NCBI GenBank assembly: GCA_027489965.1
Contig: JAIXZA010000006.1
Span: forward strand, 1-64,000
Direction of reading: 5' to 3'
DNA length: 64,000 nucleotides
DNA from: Verrucomicrobiaceae bacterium
GTDB taxonomy: Bacteria > Verrucomicrobiota > Verrucomicrobiia > Verrucomicrobiales > Verrucomicrobiaceae
Of the stretch, positions 51,877 through 60,388 are shown one piece after another. A model generated the notes under the pieces. That model was not told where the DNA came from and made no database searches. It was given only the letters and a program-made list of their open reading frames with translations. Position numbers and translations under genes: made by a program. The stretch's first letter is position 1, and every line of letters starts with the position of its first letter.

Positions 51877-52752
51877 ATGTATCTCAGTCTCTGGTTCGGC
51901 ATCCTCATGGGCAGCGCGGGTTGCTCCTCATCCCCTGATAAGCAACCGTCTGCTGCGGCTCTGGCCAATGCCCAGAAGGCCGCGCAGGTGCAGGATGCTG
52001 TGTTGCAGGATAATCCACTGGCCAAACGGATGAATAATCCTTCCTCAATGCCGACGGTGCCGCCTGCAGGGGCGAAGGTGAGCTATTCCCAGGTAAACAT
52101 CACCCAGCCCGTGGTGGCGATGACCTTTGACGATGGCCCGCACCCGTCTTTGACGCCGAAGCTGCTGGACATCCTGAAGGCTCGTAACATCAAGTGCACG
52201 TTTTTTGTCATCGGCAAAAATGCCCAGATGTATCCAAACATCATCCGCCGGATGATCGCTGATGGCCATGAGGTGGCCAATCATACTTGGACGCATTGCA
52301 GCCTGACCAGCCGCTCTGATGCACAGATCCGCACCGAACTGCAACAAAGCGAAGATGCTCTGGTAGCTGCTGCGAATTACCGTCCGCACCTGATCCGCCC
52401 ACCTTACGGAGCCATCAATGCACGGATAAAACAGATGATGTTTTCCGAGTTTGGCTACAGCACAATCATGTGGTCAGTCGATCCGCAAGACTGGCGCCGC
52501 CCAGGTGTCTCAGTGGTGACTAGCCGTCTAGTTAATGGTGCCCGTCCAGGTGCCATCATGCTGGCCCATGACATCCATCCGCCGACGATCCAGGCGATGC
52601 CTTCGATGTTCGATCAACTGCTGGCCAAGGGTTACCAGTTCGTCACCGTCAGTCAGCTGCTTAACATGGAAAAAGCCAACATGCCTGTGGGTGTGGTGAT
52701 CCGTCCGGCTGTCCCGATGAATGAGAAAGATCCGACACCGCTACCGCAGTGA
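51877..52752 (+). CDS. Polysaccharide deacetylase lipoprotein
   Basis: 291 residues from the ATG at 51877 (MYLSLWFGILMGSAGCSSS), a lipoprotein signal with lipobox GSAGC; the longer reading frame from 51724 lacks a signal. NodB domain: MTFDDGPHPSLTPKLLDIL (metal-binding Asp-Asp), HEVANHTWTHCSLTS (two His), RPPYGAINARI and LAHDIHPPT. It removes N- or O-acetyl groups from a glycan such as peptidoglycan or chitin at the cell envelope. Confidence 0.9.
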   Translation: MYLSLWFGILMGSAGCSSSPDKQPSAAALANAQKAAQVQDAVLQDNPLAKRMNNPSSMPTVPPAGAKVSYSQVNITQPVVAMTFDDGPHPSLTPKLLDILKARNIKCTFFVIGKNAQMYPNIIRRMIADGHEVANHTWTHCSLTSRSDAQIRTELQQSEDALVAAANYRPHLIRPPYGAINARIKQMMFSEFGYSTIMWSVDPQDWRRPGVSVVTSRLVNGARPGAIMLAHDIHPPTIQAMPSMFDQLLAKGYQFVTVSQLLNMEKANMPVGVVIRPAVPMNEKDPTPLPQ

Positions 52753-52759
52753 CTTTGAA

Positions 52760-52817
52760 AAGGATGAAGGATCTAGGATGAAGGATGATTTGCCCATCCC
52801 TCAATAACTTCATCCTT
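52760..52817 (+). terminator. GGATGAAG inverted repeat after the deacetylase gene
   Basis: Two copies of AGGATGAAG (52761-52769 and 52775-52783) face CTTCATCCT (52808-52816), and further ATCCTT words follow up to the next gene. A stem of nine pairs with a 24-base loop is possible. It sits right after a stop codon, so a terminator is the simplest explanation, but the tandem low-complexity words also look like slippage-prone DNA. Confidence 0.45.
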
Positions 52818-52852
52818 CACTCTTTATCCTTTATCCTTGATCCTTTGTCTCA

Positions 52853-54592
52853 ATGATCGGCGACACTTACTTCCATCTGCGCACTCAACTCGATACAGAG
52901 CTGGGAAAGCTGGGAACCGTGCTGCGGGAACTCAATGCAGGGACGGAGGCCGTGGCCATCGTGGACAACCTAGTGGCTGGCCTGAAGGAGCCGTTTGTTT
53001 TTGTCGTGGTGGGTGAGGTGAATGTGGGGAAGTCCACCTTTCTCAATGCGCTTTTTGGGCAGGATTTTTCCCGCACTGGCGTGATGCCGACCACGGGCAA
53101 GATCCTATTTTTTAAACACGGCCCTGAGCACCTGATCAAACCGATCACGGACACGCTGGATGAAGTGCAGGTGCCAGCCGAGTTCCTGCGGGATTACCAC
53201 ATTGTGGATACACCGGGGACGAACAGCATCGAGAATGAGCATCAGGAGATCACCGAGCGCTTTGTGCCGATTTCAGATCTCGTGATCTTTGTCTTCAGCG
53301 CCATGAACCCCTGGGGTGCCAGCGCCTGGCAGTTCCTGGATAAAGTGCATAAACACTGGATGCGGAACGTCATCTTCGTCATCCAGCAGTGTGACCTGCG
53401 CAGCGCTGAGGAGATGAATGTGATCATCGACTACATGGGTCAACTGGCCCGCCAGCGTTACGGTCGTGATTTCCCGATCTTCCCCGTCTCGGCCAAAAAA
53501 GCCTATCTAGCACGCAGCTCCGGGCTGGATCGTGAAAAGCTGATGCAGGAAAGCGGCTTTCATGGCCTAGAAAACCACATCTCCACACTCGTGAGCCAGA
53601 ATGCCACACGCCTGAACAAGCTGGGCAGCAGCGTGCGCATCTCTCAGCAGCTTCTGAATCAACTCAATGAGAGAGTCATCGCCACTGCTGCTCAGGCCCA
53701 ACGCGCCGCAGCCATGGTGCATGAGCTCCAGACTGAGCGGGAGATGCAGGTGGACCGCACACTGAAAAAGATCCTACCTGCCCTGGATGCCACCGAGCGC
53801 GATTACCACGAGGCCTGCCTACGCGTAGCCGACCTAGCCGACAACGCCTTAGCTACTCGTCGCGCCTTTGACAAACAAGACGCTGAGGACGACATGCCGG
53901 AAACGGGTAACAAGGCCCAAAGCCTGGACCATCGCCTATTTCAAGATCTGCAACATCGCACCGGGGACCGCTGGCGTCAGGTCGGCATCATTTTAGAAGA
54001 AGACTACCTGCAGTATGAGCGCTTCCTGCACGCCCAAGGACGCGGCAGCCTCTACCCAACCGATGAAAAACTACCCACTGAAGGCGATCCCGAAATCCGC
54101 CGCCTTTTCAGCGCCCACATCGACAGCACCATCCGCCGTTTTGTGCTGAGCCTAAGACTGGATGAAACCATCGAGCCTGGACTGCTAGCCGCACGTCGCC
54201 GTGCCCGCTGGGTGCCCTGGCTGGCCCTGCCCACGCTACTGGGCGCTGGGGCAGCCTGGTACTTTGAAGGACCTGTGGGAGCTGGTATTGCCCTGGGTGC
54301 CGGCCTACTACTGGTCGGAGCAGCCTTTCTCATCACTCAGGCCGCACTCAACACTGCCCGTAGCTCTCTGATCGACCGCTTAGAAGCCTCCGCCAAGCAC
54401 CTGCGCCAAATGTTGGCTGACCAAGTTCAGCTCGACATCGCCACCCTCTTTGCCCGCTTCCTGACTGTGCTTGGCCCTGCCCAAGAGCAGGCCACCGCGA
54501 GAGAAGAGCACATGCATGAGCAAACCGAGCGCCTGCGCCTTCTCTATGAAGACTTCGCCAAAGTCGAACAGCAAGTCCGCGCGGCTGCTTAA
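52853..54592 (+). CDS. Dynamin-like GTPase
   Basis: 579 residues. Walker A GEVNVGKSTFLNALF (G1, ~54-60), switch 2 DTPGTNSIENEH (~118), NKxD-like site in IQQCDLRSAEE. After the G domain come long coiled helices (QLNERVIATAAQAQRAAAM; EREMQVDRTLKKIL), then two adjacent membrane segments (WVPWLALPTLLGAGAAWYF; GAGIALGAGLLLVGAAFLI), then another helix with Gln/Glu-rich ends. This is the layout of bacterial dynamin-like proteins that bind and reshape membranes. It begins 36 bp after the repeat described above. Confidence 0.9.
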   Translation: MIGDTYFHLRTQLDTELGKLGTVLRELNAGTEAVAIVDNLVAGLKEPFVFVVVGEVNVGKSTFLNALFGQDFSRTGVMPTTGKILFFKHGPEHLIKPITDTLDEVQVPAEFLRDYHIVDTPGTNSIENEHQEITERFVPISDLVIFVFSAMNPWGASAWQFLDKVHKHWMRNVIFVIQQCDLRSAEEMNVIIDYMGQLARQRYGRDFPIFPVSAKKAYLARSSGLDREKLMQESGFHGLENHISTLVSQNATRLNKLGSSVRISQQLLNQLNERVIATAAQAQRAAAMVHELQTEREMQVDRTLKKILPALDATERDYHEACLRVADLADNALATRRAFDKQDAEDDMPETGNKAQSLDHRLFQDLQHRTGDRWRQVGIILEEDYLQYERFLHAQGRGSLYPTDEKLPTEGDPEIRRLFSAHIDSTIRRFVLSLRLDETIEPGLLAARRRARWVPWLALPTLLGAGAAWYFEGPVGAGIALGAGLLLVGAAFLITQAALNTARSSLIDRLEASAKHLRQMLADQVQLDIATLFARFLTVLGPAQEQATAREEHMHEQTERLRLLYEDFAKVEQQVRAAA

Positions 54593-54629
54593 ATGTCCGT
54601 GCGTTTGTTCTAAATTCCGAAATGATAAG

Positions 54630-55712
54630 TCACTTCAGCTCTTGCGGAAGTTGGTCGGCCAGCTTTTTGATGCTTTCCGCATGGGAACGACTGGTGATCA
54701 GAAGAGCGTCTTTGGCCGAAACCACGATGAGATCCTGCACACCGAGCAGAGCGATGTGCTGGCCCGTCTGGGAAAAGACAAGGTTGCTGGAGCTGTCTAG
54801 CTGTGAGAATGCGCAGTTATGCTGGTTGCCCTGATCATCACTGGTGAGATAGCGGCCAACGCTGGTCCAGTTACCCACATCATCCCAGTCGAAAGTGGCC
54901 TCGATATTGAGCACCCGAGAAGCGCGCTCCATGAGAGCGTAGTCGATGGAAAGCTTGGGCAGTTTGCCAAATTGCTTGCTGACCGTGGCACTGAAGTCTT
55001 TGGAATTACGCAGTTCCGAAATGAAATCTGCCAACGCAGGACAATGGCGGCTAAGCTCGCTAAAAATGGCAGGGATCGTCCAAATGAACATGCCTGCATT
55101 CCAGGTGAATGTGCCCTGACTGAGGAAGTGCTCGGCCAGATCAGGATTCGGTTTTTCACGGAAGCGCTCCACTTCATACACCGCCAAATCATCTACACCA
55201 GGCAGGGAAGCCCGGCGTCCACGCTCCACGTAGCCATAACTCGGGCAGGCCCAGGTTGGCTTGATGCCAATCGTCACCAGACTGCTACCGACTTCGGCAG
55301 CCTTGGCTGCATTGGTGAGCACGCGGTGAAACTCGTGATGATCCTTGATCAAATGATCGGCAGGCAGAACCATCATCGTCGCAGTCGGATCACGGGCCAC
55401 AACCCAGCCGACTCCGAGGGCTATAGCAGGTGCTGTATCGCGCTTTTCAGGCTCGGCAATGATGTTTTCTTTCGGCAACTGCGGCAACAGCTTTCTCACC
55501 GCAGCCTCCTGCTGTTTATTGGTAAGAATGACGATGTTTTCCGTCGGCACCAGGCCGTCCAGACGATCCACGGTCATCTCCAGAAGAGTTTTATCCCCAA
55601 AGAGTTTCAGCAACTGCTTCGGCAGCGAGTCACGGCTAATCGGCCAGAAGCGCTGACCGCTGCCACCAGCAAGAATGAGGGCATAACGAGAGGGAGATCC
55701 AGAGGAATTCAT
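54630..55712 (-). CDS. Mannose-1-phosphate guanylyltransferase
   Basis: 360 residues from the ATG at 55712. YALILAGGSGQRFWPISRDS and LPKQLLKLFG form the GTP-binding loop; PADHLI (Asp of the metal site), ERFREKPNPDLAEHFL, TFTWNAGMFIW and SIDYALMERASRV match the family. It makes GDP-mannose from GTP and mannose-1-phosphate. The isomerase domain of bifunctional ManC enzymes is absent, so it is monofunctional. It has no glycan genes beside it. Confidence 0.92.
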   Translation of the reverse strand: MNSSGSPSRYALILAGGSGQRFWPISRDSLPKQLLKLFGDKTLLEMTVDRLDGLVPTENIVILTNKQQEAAVRKLLPQLPKENIIAEPEKRDTAPAIALGVGWVVARDPTATMMVLPADHLIKDHHEFHRVLTNAAKAAEVGSSLVTIGIKPTWACPSYGYVERGRRASLPGVDDLAVYEVERFREKPNPDLAEHFLSQGTFTWNAGMFIWTIPAIFSELSRHCPALADFISELRNSKDFSATVSKQFGKLPKLSIDYALMERASRVLNIEATFDWDDVGNWTSVGRYLTSDDQGNQHNCAFSQLDSSSNLVFSQTGQHIALLGVQDLIVVSAKDALLITSRSHAESIKKLADQLPQELK

Positions 55713-55792
55713 TATTGTTATCATGAAGCATCGTCAAGCTTCGAGCAAATTCCACTTTGGGGAATCTTCGAACGTGCTATACTTTCTAAGTT

Positions 55793-56107
55793 ATGACTGA
55801 GAGCACCGCCGAAAATCGATATGAAACTTACGCCAGCGTGATCGCCCCTGCGGCAGCTGGTTGCGCTTTGGGCATCTTGTTTGGACGTGGCATGAGCCGC
55901 AGTTCCTCAAACATCATTGCCCTCACCCTGCTTGCCGCCAGTGCCGTGGTCGCCGCACCAGTGATCACCGATTTGGTGCAGCGCACAGCCAATCGCCCCA
56001 GCTCAGACCGCGGCAGTCGCCGTCGCCTTGAAGGCATTCGCAACAATGCTCCTGAGTCCGAGCTGACAGAATTCTTTGTGGACTCCCCAAACGCTTTCCT
56101 ACCATAA
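55793..56107 (+). CDS. Small membrane protein
   Basis: 104 residues, unrecognised. One or two hydrophobic segments (VIAPAAAGCALGILFGRGM; IIALTLLAASAVVAAPVIT) with a basic, Ser/Arg-rich cytoplasmic tail (SSDRGSRRRLEGIRN). It ends 2 bp before the lipoprotein gene, so both form one operon. Divergent from the guanylyltransferase gene. Confidence 0.7.
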   Translation: MTESTAENRYETYASVIAPAAAGCALGILFGRGMSRSSSNIIALTLLAASAVVAAPVITDLVQRTANRPSSDRGSRRRLEGIRNNAPESELTEFFVDSPNAFLP

Positions 56108-56109
56108 CC

Positions 56110-56475
56110 ATGAAAACTCTCGGCCTCGCCACGCTTATCCTTGCTACGGCACTTTTTGGAGCCAGTTGCACCACGGGCGGGCTGGATGGCCGCAAGTATG
56201 CCAATAACAGCCCATCTCCGGTTCAAGGAAAGATGGGCGTCTCCTACAAACGGGTCAAAGCTGACACGCCTGTCGTAGAAGAAACGGCTCCGCGCACGGT
56301 TGAGTCAGACGGTCTCCTGGGAGCATTCACAGGTCCAAATAACGAGCCTCCAGGCCTTTTCGACCGCCATGAAACACCGGATGAACCAGGTGCTGAATAT
56401 TGGCTGAAAGGACAGCAATCAGCCTCCCCTGTTCAGGGAAAGATGGGTGTGCGTATCTCTCGCGTGAAAAAATAG
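56110..56475 (+). CDS. Lipoprotein with duplicated SPVQGKMGV motif
   Basis: 121 residues. Signal MKTLGLATLILATALFGASC predicts a lipoprotein. The mature part holds the same motif twice: SPVQGKMGVSYKRVKA (residues ~36-51) and SPVQGKMGVRISRVKK at the C-terminus, ~70 residues apart, joined by an acidic linker. Function unknown. The repeat suggests two equal binding sites or an internal duplication. Confidence 0.75.
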   Translation: MKTLGLATLILATALFGASCTTGGLDGRKYANNSPSPVQGKMGVSYKRVKADTPVVEETAPRTVESDGLLGAFTGPNNEPPGLFDRHETPDEPGAEYWLKGQQSASPVQGKMGVRISRVKK

Positions 56476-56479
56476 CTGC

Positions 56480-57508
56480 CTAGACAGGTCGGAGAACACT
56501 TTTCACGACTTCGCCTTTGTGCATTTTTTCGAAGGCTTCGTGCCATTCGGTGACGGGCCAAACGCCGCCGATGATGGGCTTCACATCAAACTGACCACTG
56601 CTCATCAGCGCGATGACACGCTCCCAGATCGGCCAATTGTGGCTGAAGCTGCCTTGTAGCGTGATGTTCTTTTGCACGAGCTGATCGAGATTAAACCCGA
56701 GAGGCTGGGGGCCCCAACCGACTTTGGAAATCCAGCCCGCTGGGCGCACGATGTCCAAAGCGATCTTCAGTGTGACGCTCGCACCCGCAGCATCAATGAC
56801 GCCGTCACAACCGAGTCCATCACGCTCCATGGCCCAGGGTTTAGGATCTCCGATGATGACCTCGCAGCCGTAATGCTTGCGGGCGAGTTCTAGTCGATGG
56901 GCGTCCTGGGGTAAGCCCACGATAGCCACCTGAGCACCACATTGTTTAGCCATGGCCGCGCAGAGGATGCCGATGGTGCCAGGTCCGAGGACCACAATGC
57001 GATCTCCGGGCTCTATGCGAGCATTTTTGACCACGGCATTGTAAGCCACACAGCAGGGCTCCGTGAGGCAGGCCTGCTCAAAAGGAAGATGGTCTGGCAC
57101 ATGATGCAGGATGCGGCTTGGCACACGCACATACCTCGTCATCGCGCCATTCACCCCATAACCAAAACCTTTGCGCGTGCTATCGAGGTTGTAGAGTCCA
57201 CGGCGCGTCATCGGATTGTCTTTGGAGATGATCGCAGCCGTTTCCGAAACGACTCGGTCCCCTTCCTTCCAGCCTTCGACGTCCTTGCCGACCTCGATGA
57301 TGTGCCCACCAAACTCGTGCCCCAGCACGACTGGATAATTGACGGGCCAGGAATGATCAGCAGTCCACTGATGCAGATCAGAACCACAAACCCCCACATT
57401 GGCGACTTCAAGAAGCACGTCTTCGGAGCCAATGGTGGGCTTCTCGATTTCACGGATTTCGACAGAGCCTTTATCAGGCGCATAATTAACGACGGCAGCA
57501 GATTTCAT
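56480..57508 (-). CDS. Medium-chain dehydrogenase lacking structural-zinc cysteines
   Basis: 342 residues. VGVCGSDLHQWTADHSW and VVLGHEFGGHIIEVG supply the catalytic-zinc Cys and His-Glu; VLGPGTIGILCAAMAKQCG is the NAD(P) Rossmann motif. The lobe that usually carries four zinc-binding cysteines (the CxxCxxCx7C segment) is replaced by VSETAAIISKDNPMTRRGLY, with no Cys. The protein resembles sorbitol/threonine dehydrogenases; the alcohol is unknown. Converges with the lipoprotein gene. Confidence 0.85.
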   Translation of the reverse strand: MKSAAVVNYAPDKGSVEIREIEKPTIGSEDVLLEVANVGVCGSDLHQWTADHSWPVNYPVVLGHEFGGHIIEVGKDVEGWKEGDRVVSETAAIISKDNPMTRRGLYNLDSTRKGFGYGVNGAMTRYVRVPSRILHHVPDHLPFEQACLTEPCCVAYNAVVKNARIEPGDRIVVLGPGTIGILCAAMAKQCGAQVAIVGLPQDAHRLELARKHYGCEVIIGDPKPWAMERDGLGCDGVIDAAGASVTLKIALDIVRPAGWISKVGWGPQPLGFNLDQLVQKNITLQGSFSHNWPIWERVIALMSSGQFDVKPIIGGVWPVTEWHEAFEKMHKGEVVKSVLRPV

Positions 57509-57580
57509 GGTCGCGAATAATGAAGCAATCTTCTAGAATCGTCACGACAAAGAATACGCGAAATGCGACACCCGAGAGGC

Positions 57581-58309
57581 TTATTGAGCGAAGGCTTGAA
57601 ACATCTCCTCGAGTTCCTGCCTTATTAAGCCAGGGTCAGTGGTATCCAATGTCGTGGCCAGCTCTCTTTCGACGCACTCTCTGTATTGCGTCCTCATTCG
57701 ATACAGGGCCGTGCGCACTGTTCCTGGCTGCATTTTGACACTGACGGCCAGCGCATCAAGCCTTACCGCATCATCTTCTTGTACGAGACAATCTTTGAGC
57801 AGGATAAAGCGCTCTGCCTGATTGCGCTGGGTGTAGAGATCACCCAGAACCGTTAGACTGCGGCCCAGCACGGAGCGCGCCCATTCGCGGGCGTAGATCT
57901 TTTCGGAAGAGAGCTCAGGATCTTGTAGCTCTTTGCACAAGCGACTTTCTGCGCTGTCAAAATCGTCAATTGAAACATGCCAAGCCCCTTCCCCACGCTT
58001 GGTGCACTGGTCTTTGTGCCATTCATTAAGCCTGTAGTTATTGAAAGCCTTCAGAAGCAGATTGCGCAGCTTACCTTTTGAAGCATCCGCTTTGGCAAAG
58101 GTATCACGTCGCAGCAGCGTGACAAAAAAGCCCTGCACCGCATCCTGAGCATCATGCTCAGTCAGACGCTCATAACGTGCCACGGCATAGAGTGGCTCCC
58201 AGTAGGCACGGCAGAGCGTCTCGTTCGCCGCACGGACATCCACCTCTGATCCGTCACGCAGTGTCTGGATTAAAGTCCAGCGGGTGTTAGGAAAAGAGGC
58301 AGGCTGCAT
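57581..58309 (-). CDS. ECF-type RNA polymerase sigma factor
   Basis: 242 residues from MQPASFPNTRWTLIQTLRDG (58309); 58327 is also possible. Region 2: EHDAQDAVQGFFVTLLRR, KADASKGKLRNLLLKAFNNY and RLNEWHKD. Region 4: MQPGTVRTALYRMRTQYREC. This long variant with ~60 residues between regions is common in Planctomycetes and Verrucomicrobia. Neighbouring anti-sigma or kinase genes are absent. It diverges from the pair of unknown paralogues across 470 bp, so they could be its targets. Confidence 0.85.
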   Translation of the reverse strand: MQPASFPNTRWTLIQTLRDGSEVDVRAANETLCRAYWEPLYAVARYERLTEHDAQDAVQGFFVTLLRRDTFAKADASKGKLRNLLLKAFNNYRLNEWHKDQCTKRGEGAWHVSIDDFDSAESRLCKELQDPELSSEKIYAREWARSVLGRSLTVLGDLYTQRNQAERFILLKDCLVQEDDAVRLDALAVSVKMQPGTVRTALYRMRTQYRECVERELATTLDTTDPGLIRQELEEMFQAFAQ

Positions 58310-58781
58310 TAGTATTAAAAAATTCAAATAGGTCTACATGGGAAGTAACATAATTTAAACATTTTTTCTTATATTTGATTATTATTTTTTGTTAAACACC
58401 ATTTGGCATAAATTGAGACCACCTTAGCCGCCGACAGGCCCATGATCACAGAAGACCTCACTAAATGATCAGCCACCCTCGGTCTTGGATACGCGGCGAT
58501 TGGAGGATCAATCGCCCTGACCACCAACTCCGCCCCGCAGCAGATTCTGGATTCCATCCTAAACCTTTAAATTACGTGATTATTCCCAACCTCCTGGTTT
58601 CTCATCAACTTCACGAGGCCTGCGTCTGCGATCCCCATCTCTCCGTCTCCCCAAGCATACCAGAAAAGTTTTTTCTTCCCGCCTGTAACGCGCCAAAAAA
58701 AGTGCGGCAGTAAGAGGTGCCGACAACTTATCGGCGCAATCGAAAGCAACAGATCACCAAACAAATCAGCACATCACCATT
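58310..58781. other. Intergenic stretch between sigma factor and paralogue 1
   Basis: About 470 bp. The left part (58320-58400) is strongly A+T-rich. A plus-strand frame (~58465-58569) reads ATLGLGYAAIGGSIALTTN but has no start of its own; a TGA separates it from an ATG at 58442. A GCCGA/TCGGC palindrome lies at 58719-58735, 47 bp before the first paralogue. Otherwise nothing clear. Confidence 0.4.
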
Positions 58782-60050
58782 ATGTCATTCGCAGATAAAA
58801 GTCAGTTTGAATACCTGGCCCAGGCACTTGTGAAAGAGTTCCCGGCGCTTCAGAACACCAGCACCAACTCCACCTTCTTCCAGTTCACGGGCGAACCGAT
58901 TGAGGCAGACTGGGGCGATGGCAGCAGCTTAGCCGCTTACCATGATGCCAACACGGGTCCTGGTTCGCTCGATGGGTTTTACACTCCAACGTCCATTGAT
59001 GTGGCGCAGTCTTACCAAGACTTCATCGCGTCCATTGCGCCATCGAATTTTGGGACCAATTCCCAATATCAGGGTTTCCAGGCTCAGCTCAGCGCGCTGG
59101 CCTCTGAATATGCTACCCTGTCCACGAAAGCCCTTGCGGATTTCAAAACCTGGATTGCCCAGAATCCATCCTTTGCACCGGACTTTGCAGGTTTCAAGGG
59201 TTACACCACTTGGCTGACCACCGATGCCACAGGAGGACCCGCATGGAAGGCAAAGCTTGATGACAATAAGGGCCAGCAAGCTGCCGTGATCAAGTCCATT
59301 GCAGAGTTCATGACATCCGTGGATAGCACGCTCGCCAGGGCTCAGAAAGCCTCCCAGGATCCGGCGAACATGGCTACCCTTGTATCAGATAGCGGTGTTA
59401 CGGGCTCCTACCCGTTCACCTCCATCCAGGACATCACAGGAGCGATGGCGGCTTGGACCTCCATGGCTGCGGGAAACTACGAACTCGATACCACGATCAA
59501 TGCAGAGACAATCTCCGCAACCCCGTGGAATCAGGTCGTGACGACCACGGTCTCCAGGAGCTGTGGGAAGATCTCAACAAACACGGAAATTGATTACAAT
59601 CGCATTGTCACGGACACGAAGTTCAACCTCAGGGTGTGTGCCATCGGTGCTCGCGTGTTTACGGTGTCTCGTGGTAACTGGTTTGATGCCTCCTGGCTCA
59701 CCTCCAGCAACTTCTCCTTGCCAGAGGGTTGCCGGTTCAAGGTTGCTGATTTCTTCGGCCCTCAGGGAACACTGAAGATGATCCCCGTTTCGATGCTCGT
59801 CATCTACAAGCCTCGCGTGGAGATCACCATCTCCACTCAGACGTTTGATGAAACGGTCTCCAATTACTTCTCGGCCAGTGCCTCTCTTAGCCTCTTTGGG
59901 CTGAACTTCTCCCTGGGAGCGAGCTTGAATAACATCGCCATCCGTGATGACGGCACCCAGACGGTGAAGATTGTGCTCGATAGCTACAGCGCTCCGAACA
60001 CGGTGCCGCAGCTCTTCGGCGTGTCCTCACAGTCCTTCTACCGCCCCTAA
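58782..60050 (+). CDS. Unknown 422-residue protein, paralogue 1
   Basis: No family recognised. No signal peptide. N-terminal ~200 residues are helical with YQDFIASIAP, KTWIAQNPSFAPDFAGF and QDPANMATLV. The C-terminal half is beta-rich: AIGARVF/TVSRGNWFD, GTLKMIPVSMLVIYKPRVEI, an aromatic/serine-rich hydrophobic region SASLSLFGLNFSLGAS, ending APNTVPQLFGVSSQSFYRP. The downstream paralogue has the same plan. A helical front with a beta sandwich that ends in a membrane-like stretch recalls pore-forming proteins, but this is only texture. A hairpin terminator follows at 60146. Confidence 0.7.
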   Translation: MSFADKSQFEYLAQALVKEFPALQNTSTNSTFFQFTGEPIEADWGDGSSLAAYHDANTGPGSLDGFYTPTSIDVAQSYQDFIASIAPSNFGTNSQYQGFQAQLSALASEYATLSTKALADFKTWIAQNPSFAPDFAGFKGYTTWLTTDATGGPAWKAKLDDNKGQQAAVIKSIAEFMTSVDSTLARAQKASQDPANMATLVSDSGVTGSYPFTSIQDITGAMAAWTSMAAGNYELDTTINAETISATPWNQVVTTTVSRSCGKISTNTEIDYNRIVTDTKFNLRVCAIGARVFTVSRGNWFDASWLTSSNFSLPEGCRFKVADFFGPQGTLKMIPVSMLVIYKPRVEITISTQTFDETVSNYFSASASLSLFGLNFSLGASLNNIAIRDDGTQTVKIVLDSYSAPNTVPQLFGVSSQSFYRP

Positions 60051-60145
60051 GCGCCGGGAAGACCAAGGCTAATCCTCCTCGGTGCTGTAATGCCCTCAGC
60101 TCTTGGGCCTGCGGTGCCGAGGTATCGCCATATTTCAATACAATG

Positions 60146-60181
60146 CCACTGCAGGTCATTCTTGCAGTGGCGTTTCTCTTG
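60146..60181 (+). terminator. Hairpin terminator after paralogue 1
   Basis: GCCACTGCA (60146-60154) and TGCAGTGGC (60164-60172) form a perfect 9 bp stem with a 9-base loop, followed by GTTTCTCTTG. Good fit for intrinsic termination, so the second paralogue probably has its own promoter between 60182 and 60388. Confidence 0.7.
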
Positions 60182-60388
60182 TCGCTGTGCTGAAGCAACA
60201 AAAGGAGCTTCAAAGCGAAGGGAAGAGTCCTCATGGAAGTGGAATCCTCCTCAACCAGCCACGTTATCCCCTCGCTAGGTGTCTCTTTTCATGTCGGCCT
60301 GAAGTAGAACACCCGCTCTCCATGCAAACTCTACCAGGATGGTGTGTAGATCCCCATCCAAGCTTTCTCCCTCCACTCCCTACTCCCC

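Noticed and set aside
58442..58569. Plus-strand peptide-like reading ATLGLGYAAIGGSIALTTN ahead of the paralogue pair.
   Set aside because: Broken by a TGA after eight codons and no ribosome binding site; too short to call a pseudogene.
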